This document shows, in pieces, positions 17,100 to 24,749 of a stretch of DNA of 64,000 nucleotides; position 1 is the first letter of the stretch; the number at the start of each line of letters is the position of its first letter. Position numbers and translations under genes: made by a program. Source of the DNA: JACMLD01 sp039916305 (lineage in GTDB: Bacteria; Bacteroidota; Bacteroidia; Chitinophagales; Chitinophagaceae). Where the stretch lies: positions 15,948-79,947 of the forward strand of contig JBDSLR010000023.1 of the NCBI GenBank assembly GCA_039916305.1, written 5' to 3'. The notes beneath the pieces were generated by a model that did not search any database, was not told where the DNA came from, and saw only the letters and a program-made list of their open reading frames with translations.

Positions 17100-17654
17100 T
17101 TAATTATCTAAGTTCTTTTTTATATTCTCAAGGCCTTTCCAGATGGGATTTTCCGTCCGGGCCGGTTCATCTTCGCCGCCACCTCCCTTAAGCATATCCA
17201 GTACATCATTGTCGCAAAACTGGCTGCCCATCTTCTCTTCACTGCACATTCGCTGCATGGGTATACTCAGGTTAATAAATTCATATATCCAGTCGGCAAC
17301 ATGCAAGTGACTTTCTCCACGCCCGATATAATATACATCCGGGTCTTCTTCTGTTTCATTCATTTTATCCGGCTCTTCAGCTAATTTAACCGCAAGGCTA
17401 AATTCATCCCACAAATTCATGGGTAGCGTGGTACTTCCGCACCTGTCACAGTTTACTTCAAGCGAACCGCCAATTTCAAACTTCAGCAGCATAAAGCCAT
17501 TTTGTTTGTCGAGGGTTAACTTAATATTTGCCTTGCAGTTACGAAAATCCTGCTCCTGGTATGCCTCAAAGAACTTGTCGTCTACCTGGTACTGGTATTC
17601 ATGAATGCCCTGTCTTAATCCTACAAACGCTATATCGTACTCCCGGCGACTCAT
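17100..17654 (-). CDS. yceD: YceD/DUF177 family protein (23S rRNA accumulation)
   Basis: Protein of 184 aa of the DUF177 family, whose E. coli member helps 23S rRNA accumulate. A CxxC-like pair in NCDRCGS (around residues 68-72) and a second cysteine cluster (MCSEEKMGSQFCDNDVLDML) near residues 145-165 resemble the metal-binding pattern seen in many members. The acidic middle and C-terminus are typical. It is the first gene of the yceD-rpmF-plsX-CPBP operon. A -7 box lies 24 nt upstream. Confidence 0.88.
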   Translation of the reverse strand: MSRREYDIAFVGLRQGIHEYQYQVDDKFFEAYQEQDFRNCKANIKLTLDKQNGFMLLKFEIGGSLEVNCDRCGSTTLPMNLWDEFSLAVKLAEEPDKMNETEEDPDVYYIGRGESHLHVADWIYEFINLSIPMQRMCSEEKMGSQFCDNDVLDMLKGGGGEDEPARTENPIWKGLENIKKNLDN

Positions 17655-17677
17655 GTATATGAACTTTTAAAGGTTGG

Positions 17678-17685
17678 CAAAGGTA
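17678..17685 (-). promoter_or_regulatory. -7 box of the yceD-rpmF-plsX promoter
   Basis: TACCTTTG on the minus strand (an exact TAnnTTTG) lies 24 nt upstream of the yceD start. The same octamer precedes rnpB and rpmB. The -33 element is not clear; only a TTTC/TTTT-rich stretch lies upstream. Confidence 0.45.
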
Positions 17686-17904
17686 AGATAAAATAACTGA
17701 AATGTGGGTATAAAAGCAGAAGAAATCTTGCTGGTAGCCATCATTTTTGCCCGTATATGCTCCTTACACCGTGATGACCAAAGGTAATAACAATTGGAGG
17801 GGCAATGGCCTTTGCATTAAACGTAGCCAGATATGCTTTGAAGCGGGAGTCGACCAACGGGCGGTTTCGCTTGCAGCTGCCTGACAATGAACTCCGTCCC
17901 GGCT

Positions 17905-17923
17905 ATTTTAATTTGATTTTAAT
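17905..17923 (+). promoter_or_regulatory. Direct repeat ATTTTAAT, candidate response-regulator site
   Basis: Two exact copies of ATTTTAAT (17905-17912 and 17916-17923) are spaced 11 bp start to start, about one helical turn, which is the usual spacing of half-sites bound by OmpR/PhoB-type regulators. They lie about 80 nt before the start of such a regulator. The repeat is also flanked by a 7-bp inverted repeat (GGCTATT 17901-17907 / AATAGCC 17921-17927). Confidence 0.35.
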
Positions 17924-18001
17924 AGCCTGTAATACAATTGTTTCTGGGTTGCAGTATTAATTACTGACCTTTACTGATTCAACAAATATATTATATTGAC
18001 T

Positions 18002-18688
18002 ATGGTAGATGCAAGAATTTTGCTGGTAGAGGACGAACGAAAGATAGCTGACTCATTAAAAAAAGGACTTTCCGAAAACCAGTATGAAGTAGAAGTTGCT
18101 TACGATGGACTGGCTGGCAAGAAATTATTTGAAACACAGTCTTTTGATCTCGCCATACTGGACATTAACCTGCCAGGCATGAATGGATATGAACTTTGTA
18201 AGGAAATTCGTATTCATAATCAGCAGATACCCGTGATGATGCTAACAGCCCTGAATGCCATTGATGACAAAATAGAGGGTTTTGATGCAGGGGCAGATGA
18301 TTATGTGATTAAGCCATTTGATTTTAAGGAGCTGCTGGTAAGAATCAGGGCCTTGTTAAAGCGCCTGCGGCAGACCGTTCCGGTGGGCAATGTGCTTAAA
18401 ATATCAGATTTGGTGATGAACCTGGATAGTAAAGAAGTTAGCCGCGATGGTAAGCTGATAGCACTTACTGCAAAAGAATTCCAGCTGCTGGAATACCTGA
18501 TCAAAAACAAAAATAAGGTAGTATCAAGGGCCGACATCGCCTTAAACGTATGGGATATTGACTTTGATACCAAGACCAATGTGATAGATGTGTACGTTAC
18601 TTTTCTCAGGAAAAAACTGGATAAAGACTTCCCCAATAAACTTATACACACCCAGGTAGGCATGGGGTACATACTGAAGGAATCCTGA
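18002..18688 (+). CDS. OmpR/PhoB-type response regulator
   Basis: Two-component regulator of 228 aa: an N-terminal receiver domain with the acidic pair at residues 10-12, the phosphoacceptor Asp54 in AILDINLPGMNG and the switch lysine in YVIKPFD, then a C-terminal winged-helix DNA-binding domain (LTAKEFQLLEYL, DVYVTFLRKKLD, TQVGMGYIL). ATG 18002 is chosen over a TTG two codons upstream. It is followed 1 nt later by its partner kinase gene. The signal and targets are unknown; a direct repeat upstream suggests autoregulation. Confidence 0.93.
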   Translation: MVDARILLVEDERKIADSLKKGLSENQYEVEVAYDGLAGKKLFETQSFDLAILDINLPGMNGYELCKEIRIHNQQIPVMMLTALNAIDDKIEGFDAGADDYVIKPFDFKELLVRIRALLKRLRQTVPVGNVLKISDLVMNLDSKEVSRDGKLIALTAKEFQLLEYLIKNKNKVVSRADIALNVWDIDFDTKTNVIDVYVTFLRKKLDKDFPNKLIHTQVGMGYILKES

Positions 18689-18689
18689 C

Positions 18690-20069
18690 ATGAATATCCG
18701 GTTTAAAATAACATTGCTTTTTACCCTGCTGGTAATGGGTATCTTATCCCTAATCAGTTATTCCGTCTACTATTTTACTGAGCAAAGCAGGCAGGCTATA
18801 TTTAAACAGCGGCTGCAGGCGGGTGCCAATAACCGCGCGAATTTATTTGCCTTGCTGGGCGATAATAAGCTGGATGTACTTCAAAAGATGGACAGCAGTT
18901 CAACCGTGCTGATGACCCAAAGAGCGCTGCTGATTTATGAGGAAGGAATGCAGCCAGCTTACCAGTTTTATGGAACCGGGGCAAAAGTATATGTGCCCAG
19001 CGCGCAGCAGATTGCCGCGATTAAAATAAAAAAGACCAGTTTTTTTAAAATTGGCAGCCTGGATGCGGTAGGTATCTTTCATGCATATAAGACTAAAGGC
19101 ATCGTGGTCTTTTACATGGGTATTGATGAGGATGGCAGAAGAAGAATAGATGATCTGAAAAGAATTCTGCTCTCGAGTTTACTGGCTGGCGTTATTATTA
19201 CACTCATAGTAGGGTATATTTTTTCTACCCAGCTGGTAAGACCTATCAACAGGATAATCAGGGAAGTAAATGAAGTGTCATTCAACAATCTTTCAGACCG
19301 CATCTATGGCGGTCAGGGACAGGATGAATTATCAAGGCTGGCCAACACTTTCAATAGCCTGCTGAGCCGCTTGCAGGAGTCCATTACTATACAAAAGCGT
19401 TTTATTTCCAACGCCTCGCACGAACTCTCCACACCGCTTACTTCTATCAGCAGCCAGTTACAGGTAACGCTTCAGAAAGCAAGAAGCACAGAAGAATATC
19501 ATACGGTATTATATTCTATCCAGGAAGATGTGGAGCAGATGCGCCAGCTTACAAAAAGCCTGCTTGAAATCGCTAAAACCGGCTACGAAGGCGGCATAGA
19601 ACTGAGTGAGGTACGGGTAGATGAAATCATGTTAAAGATTGTAGCGGATGTAAAAAAAATAAATGCAGCATATGTTGTTGAGCTGGAATTTGGCGAATTT
19701 CCGGATGATGACAAAAGTTGTTTAACATATGGCAACCAGGATCTATTGTACAGTGCTATTAAAAATATTACAGAAAATGCCTGCAAGTATTCGTACGACA
19801 AGCAGGCTTTCCTGTACCTGAAGTTCGAGAACAATGATATTATTGTAAGGGTAAAAAACAACGGAGAAGTAATCAGCCCGGAAGAACTGGAAAGTATTTT
19901 CCATCCTTTTTACCGGGGCCGCACGGCAGGTGAGACCCGTGGCTTTGGATTAGGTCTTGCCTTGTCTCAACGCATTGTTGCCCTGCACAAAGGAAAAGTC
20001 GTAGTACGGTCGGACAGCAGTAATGGTACAGTATTTACTATTACGTTTCCGTCATTAAACACTTATTAA
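18690..20069 (+). CDS. Membrane sensor histidine kinase
   Basis: Sensor kinase of 459 aa. TM1 spans about residues 8-29, a periplasmic sensing loop 30-157, TM2 160-180, a HAMP linker 181-232, the HisKA dimerisation domain with phospho-His244 (NASHELSTPLT), and a HATPase domain with N box (IKNITENACKY) and G boxes (GFGLGLALSQRIV). It is paired with the OmpR-type regulator 1 nt upstream. The periplasmic domain matches no sensor family I recognise. A strong terminator follows at 20204-20238. Confidence 0.92.
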   Translation: MNIRFKITLLFTLLVMGILSLISYSVYYFTEQSRQAIFKQRLQAGANNRANLFALLGDNKLDVLQKMDSSSTVLMTQRALLIYEEGMQPAYQFYGTGAKVYVPSAQQIAAIKIKKTSFFKIGSLDAVGIFHAYKTKGIVVFYMGIDEDGRRRIDDLKRILLSSLLAGVIITLIVGYIFSTQLVRPINRIIREVNEVSFNNLSDRIYGGQGQDELSRLANTFNSLLSRLQESITIQKRFISNASHELSTPLTSISSQLQVTLQKARSTEEYHTVLYSIQEDVEQMRQLTKSLLEIAKTGYEGGIELSEVRVDEIMLKIVADVKKINAAYVVELEFGEFPDDDKSCLTYGNQDLLYSAIKNITENACKYSYDKQAFLYLKFENNDIIVRVKNNGEVISPEELESIFHPFYRGRTAGETRGFGLGLALSQRIVALHKGKVVVRSDSSNGTVFTITFPSLNTY

Positions 20070-20203
20070 AGCAATTGTTTAATGCTTTTTTAATCGTGGA
20101 ATGATTGGTTACCTGATTTAATGTTTGAAATTTATTATACAAATTTTTAGCAGGTTTTGTAATTTTTTCATAGGGTGGTTTTAGGTTGCATTCTCGTCTT
20201 GAT

Positions 20204-20238
20204 AAAAAGGATATATGTTTAAGCATATATCCTTTTTT
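20204..20238. terminator. Bidirectional intrinsic terminator
   Basis: A perfect 14-bp stem (AAAAAGGATATATG / CATATATCCTTTTT) with a 6-nt loop is flanked by an A run on the left and a T run on the right. It lies between the convergent histidine kinase and LytTR genes and can serve both. Confidence 0.85.
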
Positions 20239-20319
20239 AGTATCACGCCTGCTCTATTATCGGCCTGTGTTTAGCAATCTTATTGCGCATGTCCGCATCC
20301 ACGTTGTAAAGTAAATACT

Positions 20320-21018
20320 TTAAAAAGTTTTTTTGTTCATTACCCTGGAGAACTCTTCTGCATAGCTGACACCAACTGGTAATTCTCGTCCGGCTATCTC
20401 TATTTTTTTGCTGCTCACCTTTTCTATTCTTCCCAATGGTACAATATAGGAGCGGTGAATACGCAGGAACTCATGCGAAGGAAGTTTTTCGGCAATGGCT
20501 TTAAGGCTCATGAGCGTAAGTACATTCTTATTATCTGAAAGGTGGATACGGATATAGTCATCCAGCCCTTCTATAAATAAAACATCTTTCAGGTTTACTT
20601 TAACCAGCTGGTAATCTGCTTTTACAAAAATGGAAGTAAGCCGCATTTCCTGGTTCAGGTTAAATTCAAAATATTCCCTGGCTTTGTACACAGCTTTTAC
20701 AAACCGGTCGTATTCAAATGGCTTTAATAAATAATCGATGGCGTTAACGTTAAATCCTTCAACTGCATATTCGCTGAAAGCGGTCGTAAAAATGACCATT
20801 GGCTTTTGGGGCATTGAATTATAAAACTGGATGCCATTCATATCGGGCATCTGTATGTCAAGAAATATAAGATCTATTTTTTCGTTTTCCAGGAAGGCCC
20901 TTGCTTCAATAGCATCTGTAAAGCTGGCCTTTATTTGCAAAAAGGAAACTTTGCTGATGTACTCTTTCATGAGGCTAAGTGCCAGCGGTTCATCGTCTAT
21001 GGTTATACAGCTTATCAT
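20320..21018 (-). CDS. LytTR-type response regulator
   Basis: Regulator of 232 aa: receiver domain (DDE at residues 8-10, phosphoacceptor Asp54 in IFLDIQMPDMNG, KPFEYDRF switch region) and a C-terminal LytTR DNA-binding domain (IFVKADYQLVKVNLKDVLFIEG, FLRIHRSYIVPL). Its start overlaps the stop of the upstream kinase gene by 4 nt (ATGA), so the pair is co-translated. LytTR/LytS pairs in Bacteroidota often act on one neighbouring transporter or surface gene, but no such partner is obvious here. Confidence 0.92.
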   Translation of the reverse strand: MISCITIDDEPLALSLMKEYISKVSFLQIKASFTDAIEARAFLENEKIDLIFLDIQMPDMNGIQFYNSMPQKPMVIFTTAFSEYAVEGFNVNAIDYLLKPFEYDRFVKAVYKAREYFEFNLNQEMRLTSIFVKADYQLVKVNLKDVLFIEGLDDYIRIHLSDNKNVLTLMSLKAIAEKLPSHEFLRIHRSYIVPLGRIEKVSSKKIEIAGRELPVGVSYAEEFSRVMNKKTF

Positions 21019-22094
21019 ATTAATTCAAGTGTAAGGGTTACTAAAAAAGAGCTGATATCATTTTCCGTAAGTAAAATGTGTTTATTATGATACATCAGTT
21101 CCAGTCTTCGTTTGGCATTGCTGAGTCCTAAACCCGTATTACCGGCACCGGCCTGGCTATTTATAAATTTTTGATTGGCCACTACAAAGTTCAGCTGGTT
21201 GTTGCTTACGGTGAGGTGTATATCAATGGCAGCAGACTGGTGAGTACTGATGCCATATTTAAAAGCATTTTCTACAAACGCAATGAGCAGCAGCGGGGCT
21301 ATCTGTTTATCCGCTGTATCACCCTTACTGGTAAAGTTAATAACAGATTTTTCGGTTAAACGCACTCTTTGTAATGCAATGTAATTTTCCAGAAACTGTA
21401 TCTCTTTATCCAGTGGCACAAAATTACTTTTAGCATCATCCAGTACATACCGCATAATGGAAGAAAGTTTCATCACTGAATCAGCCGTGTTGGCACTGCC
21501 GGTAATTGCCAGCGAATAAATATTATTGAGTGTATTAAAAAGAAAATGAGGGTTTATCTGGGATTTTAGCAGCGCCAGTTCCGTAATGATTTTTTCCTTT
21601 TCTATTTCTTCAGTACGCCGCTCACTCCTGAACCATTGATTGATTATTTTAATACCACCACTGATAATCAGAATCAGCAAAAACATGGCCAGGGTACCCG
21701 GAAAAGCAAAGGGCATTATGCGCCTTACGCCAAACCTGGGGGGCATCTTACCCGGCGGCAGGTTTATATTTTGTAAAAACCTTGGCCTGGGTATTTCTAC
21801 AAAATGAAAATATACTGAAGGAATGAAAACGTACAATATCAGCAGGCCAAGTATACTAAATATATAGATAGCAATTTTTCGTTCTGCCAGCAGCTTTGGT
21901 ATCAGTACCAGTGAATGCAGGTAATAAAAGCCAACCAGGAAAAGGTTGGTGGTAAAGAAAAGTAATTGCAGTTTCCGCTCCGGGTTAAAGGGCATTTCCC
22001 TGGGGCCGGAAAAATTTACAAAGGGAAAAAGCAGAAATCCTGTCCATATGGCTGTATGAATAACAATCTGCAGTGTCCGTTTATTCCATTTCAT
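21015..22094 (-). CDS. LytS-type sensor histidine kinase (His_kinase family)
   Basis: Membrane kinase of 359 aa with four hydrophobic helices in the first half (about residues 8-155) and no large extracellular domain, then the His_kinase (PF06580-type) block LKSQINPHFLFNTLNNIYSLA, whose His is the phosphorylation site, and a HATPase domain ending in NTGLGLSNAKRRLELMY. ATG 22094 is preferred over an in-frame TTG three codons upstream. It forms a coupled pair with the LytTR regulator. The signal is unknown, possibly sensed in the membrane. Confidence 0.9.
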   Translation of the reverse strand: MKWNKRTLQIVIHTAIWTGFLLFPFVNFSGPREMPFNPERKLQLLFFTTNLFLVGFYYLHSLVLIPKLLAERKIAIYIFSILGLLILYVFIPSVYFHFVEIPRPRFLQNINLPPGKMPPRFGVRRIMPFAFPGTLAMFLLILIISGGIKIINQWFRSERRTEEIEKEKIITELALLKSQINPHFLFNTLNNIYSLAITGSANTADSVMKLSSIMRYVLDDAKSNFVPLDKEIQFLENYIALQRVRLTEKSVINFTSKGDTADKQIAPLLLIAFVENAFKYGISTHQSAAIDIHLTVSNNQLNFVVANQKFINSQAGAGNTGLGLSNAKRRLELMYHNKHILLTENDISSFLVTLTLELI

Positions 22095-22181
22095 GGTTAG
22101 CAAATAAGTGATAATTGATTTTTTCAGAAAATATCATTCAAGGTAGATATAGTGGAAGGCAACGGAAAATAAAATAGAGCA

Positions 22182-22357
22182 AACAGCATGTTTAATCGGT
22201 TAACAATGACCGCTACATGGTTTTAACCCGTTGAAAACCATCTGCTGTTAAGGAGGTTTTAAAATAATACTTCCAAAAGCTATGATATGTAAAATAGTTT
22301 TACAAGTTTTACATCATCCAAGCCCCCAATGAAAAGCCTGCATCTGCAGGTTTTTTT
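22182..22357 (+). ncRNA. Candidate structured RNA with its own terminator
   Basis: No coding frame covers this stretch, but it holds nested complementary segments. AACAGCA 22182-22188 pairs with TGCTGTT 22243-22249 and encloses two hairpins (CGGT/ACCG at 22197-22212 and ATGGTTTT/AAAACCAT at 22217-22241). A further stem pairs ATGATATGTAAAA 22282-22294 with TTTTACATCAT 22307-22317 with one 2-nt bulge. It ends in an intrinsic terminator at 22331-22357. The arrangement fits a small RNA or a riboswitch-like leader of the broken gene downstream. It matches no family I recognise. Confidence 0.4.
22331..22357 (+). terminator. Intrinsic terminator with no coding gene upstream
   Basis: Stem AAAAGCCTGC / GCAGGTTTTT (one G-T pair) with loop ATCT and seven T's at 22351-22357. 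The nearest upstream gene on this strand is the kinase at 18690-20069, which already has a terminator, so this one probably ends a non-coding RNA or attenuates the gene at 22436. Confidence 0.65.
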
Positions 22358-22374
22358 ATTTTAAAGCAGATCGT

Positions 22375-22426
22375 TTTATCAAGTTCAATCTCCGGAAGAA
22401 ACCCAACCTCTTGTAAACTTGATAAA
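22375..22426 (+). promoter_or_regulatory. Long inverted repeat just before the broken gene
   Basis: TTTATCAAGTT (22375-22385) pairs with AACTTGATAAA (22416-22426), 11 bp with a 30-nt loop, ending 9 nt before the start codon at 22436. It could hide or expose the translation start, or be a protein-binding site. Confidence 0.4.
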
Positions 22427-22435
22427 CATCGTGCC

Positions 22436-22894
22436 ATGAAACTTTTTACTATTTGCCTGCTGCTCATTGTAGCTACTAACTATTCATTTGCCGGTTCCGG
22501 TAATCCCCCAAAGGTTAATTTCCCTGATTCTTTTACTGCCACATAGAAAGAAGGAAAATTATTGTTCGATACGAATGCAGCAAAAATATGTGCCTGCCAG
22601 CTATTACGGGTGAGTTCCAGCAATGAAAAGGAACAATTGATTGCCGTTTTTGCACAGGGATTCAACAGCGGGGATACCCGTGCGGACATCGCTTTAGCCG
22701 GCATTGTGCTCGACAAAGAAAAAAAACACCTAAAAAGTTTTTTCTATAGCAAAATAAAAATAGCAGGTAATATATACGCTGCAACAGGATGCAGCCTGCT
22801 GTATAAAAACATTCAGTCTAAATACAGCAATATAAAATTATATGATGTGCTGGATGCCGATGCATTGAATAATAAGATGCTGGCTTCAAAATAA
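22436..22894 (+). pseudogene. Exported hypothetical protein broken by an in-frame TAG
   Basis: ATG 22436 opens a frame with a clear signal peptide (MKLFTICLLLIVATNYSFAG). Codon 37 (22544-22546) is TAG, after which the same frame continues for 115 codons to 22894 without another stop, with protein-like composition (KLLFDTNAAKICACQLL). The intact product would be about 152 aa. One base change such as TGG or CAG to TAG explains it, so it is either a recent pseudogene, a sequencing error or, less likely, readthrough. Function unknown. A structured leader with a terminator precedes it. Confidence 0.7.
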
Positions 22895-22941
22895 TGCATG
22901 CTATTGCGCAATATTGACTTCTTTTAATTCCTGGCCTTCGC

Positions 22942-23757
22942 CTAGTACTGTTCGTTGTCGTTTGGAAAGTCGTTGCTTTTTACATCTTTGATATAGTGCT
23001 GAACCGCGCCTGTTATAGTAGAAAAAAGATCCAGGTATTTACGGAGAAAGCGGGGCTTGAATTCGGTATTTATACCCAGCATGTCATGCATCACGAGTAC
23101 CTGGCCATCACAATGTTTACCCGCACCAATGCCAATGGTGGGTATGCTAAGGCTTTCAGCTACTTCTTTGGCCAGAAGAGCAGGAATTTTTTCCAGTACA
23201 ATGGCAAAGCAACCGGCCTCCTGCAGCAGCAGCGCATCTTTCTTTAATTTTTCAGCTTCGGCTTCTTCTTTTGCACGTACCGTGTAGGTACCAAATTTAT
23301 AAATGGATTGTGGCGTTAAACCCAGGTGGCCCATTACCGGTACACCGGAAGAGATGATTCTTTTTATTGACTCAAGTATTTCTTCACCGCCTTCCAGTTT
23401 AATAGAATGCGCACCGGTCTCTTTCATGATACGGATGGTGGAACTAAGCGCTTCTTTTGAGTTACCCTGGTAAGAGCCAAATGGCAGGTCAACCACGATT
23501 AGGCACCTTTCTGCACCACGTACTACAGATGAAGCATGGTAAATCATCTGGTCAAGCGTAATAGGTAAAGTTGTTTCGTGCCCAGCCATTACGTTGCTGG
23601 CAGAATCGCCCACCAGTATGATATCTATACCTGCTGCATCAAAAATTTTGGCAAAAGAAAAATCATATGCCGTTATCATGGAGATCTTTTCTCCGGCATC
23701 TTTCATTTTCTGTAATGTATGGGTAGTAATTTTTTTAACTTCTTTGTAAGTTGACAT
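22942..23757 (-). CDS. panB: 3-methyl-2-oxobutanoate hydroxymethyltransferase
   Basis: Cytoplasmic enzyme of 271 aa that adds a hydroxymethyl group from methylene-THF to 2-oxoisovalerate, the first committed step of pantothenate (coenzyme A) synthesis. Family blocks: ITAYDFSFAKIFDAAGID, VGDSASNVMAGHETTLPI, DLPFGSYQ, KLEGGEE, MGHLGLTPQS and IGIGAGKHCDGQVLV. Length is normal. No panC or panD is adjacent. It shares no clear operon with ppx, whose start lies upstream on the same strand beyond ppk1. Confidence 0.95.
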   Translation of the reverse strand: MSTYKEVKKITTHTLQKMKDAGEKISMITAYDFSFAKIFDAAGIDIILVGDSASNVMAGHETTLPITLDQMIYHASSVVRGAERCLIVVDLPFGSYQGNSKEALSSTIRIMKETGAHSIKLEGGEEILESIKRIISSGVPVMGHLGLTPQSIYKFGTYTVRAKEEAEAEKLKKDALLLQEAGCFAIVLEKIPALLAKEVAESLSIPTIGIGAGKHCDGQVLVMHDMLGINTEFKPRFLRKYLDLFSTITGAVQHYIKDVKSNDFPNDNEQY

Positions 23758-23796
23758 GCGTTTTTTTTGAAGCTTAGCGATACCGCTGAGTTGTCC

Positions 23797-24693
23797 TTAT
23801 ACCAATATTTCTTTCATCCTTACGTCTTCGTACAGGGTGTGTAAGAGGCCATCTGCCAGTCCTATTTTTGGTACAAATATTTCTTCTATGGAGGCCCACC
23901 GCATCACATTAATATAAATCTGTAAAGCAGGCAGAATAACATCAGCCCTGTCTTCACGGAGGTTATAGGTTCGCATCCGGTCGTAAAGGGAAAAATTACT
24001 TAGTTCTTTGTAATAATCTTTCAGCAGATCAAGCGGTAATGGCTTGCCGTCTTTCTTCTTAGACATGGAAAAAACCTTATTGATATTGCCGCCTGTACCA
24101 ATGGCCACCACCTCTTTATGGCCCCTTATTTTTTCCCGGATATAATTTTTTATTTCGTCCCAGTGTTTTTCTTCTACCTGGTTTTTAAGCAGGCGTATGG
24201 TACCCACATTGAATGATTGTTTAAAAACAAGTTGGTTCTGGCTGAAGAAAGTAAGCTCCGTACTACCACCGCCCACATCCACATATAAGTAAGAATGATC
24301 TTTGTCCATGTTTTCGGCCACATGGTTTGCGTAAATAACAGCAGCTTCCTCATCGCCACTGATGATCCTTATATCAATACCTGTTTCTGTTTTTACGCGT
24401 TTTATTATTTCGTCGCCATTTTCTGCATCCCGCATGGCCGACGTAGCGCAGGCCTTTACATGTTTTACATTGTATACATCAATCAGGCATTTGTAAGCTT
24501 TCATGGTTTGCAGTATCATCTCCGTTTTTTCGGGCGATATCTGCTTTTTTTCAAATACATCAAACCCCAGTCTCAATGGCACCCGTACAAGATTCAGTTT
24601 GTTAAAATCGGGTTTGCCTTCGCTGTTTTTTACAACGTCCGATATCAGCAGCCGGGCCGCGTTACTTCCAATGTCAATAGCTGCCAGTCTCAA
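23797..24693 (-). CDS. Exopolyphosphatase/GppA family phosphatase (short form)
   Basis: Protein of 298 aa with the ASKHA-fold Ppx/GppA catalytic region: IDIGSNAARLLI (phosphate-1 motif), the catalytic-type Glu in DEEAAVIY, VDVGGGSTEL (phosphate-2) and AIGTGGNINK. It lacks the C-terminal HD-like domain of the long E. coli proteins. It hydrolyses polyphosphate or pppGpp; which one cannot be told from sequence. The gene follows ppk1 by 56 nt on the same strand, so polyphosphate is the likely substrate and the two form a synthesis/degradation pair. Confidence 0.9.
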   Translation of the reverse strand: MRLAAIDIGSNAARLLISDVVKNSEGKPDFNKLNLVRVPLRLGFDVFEKKQISPEKTEMILQTMKAYKCLIDVYNVKHVKACATSAMRDAENGDEIIKRVKTETGIDIRIISGDEEAAVIYANHVAENMDKDHSYLYVDVGGGSTELTFFSQNQLVFKQSFNVGTIRLLKNQVEEKHWDEIKNYIREKIRGHKEVVAIGTGGNINKVFSMSKKKDGKPLPLDLLKDYYKELSNFSLYDRMRTYNLREDRADVILPALQIYINVMRWASIEEIFVPKIGLADGLLHTLYEDVRMKEILV

Positions 24694-24749
24694 TGTGTAA
24701 TGGGTTTAATGAATGATTGTTCTTTCCTTCCCTTCAATAAAAATAACCT

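Larger units (their letters stand above)
17655..18001. other. Intergenic region between divergent yceD and the OmpR-type regulator
   Basis: No gene is seen in these 347 nt. The region holds the yceD -7 box near its left end and a perfect 8-nt direct repeat near its right end, both listed separately. The middle (about 17700-17890) shows nothing I can interpret. Confidence 0.6.

Noticed and set aside
22562..22894. Independent 110-aa gene starting after the TAG
   Set aside because: It is in frame with the upstream signal peptide and starts at a weak TTG without a ribosome-binding site, so one broken gene is the simpler reading.
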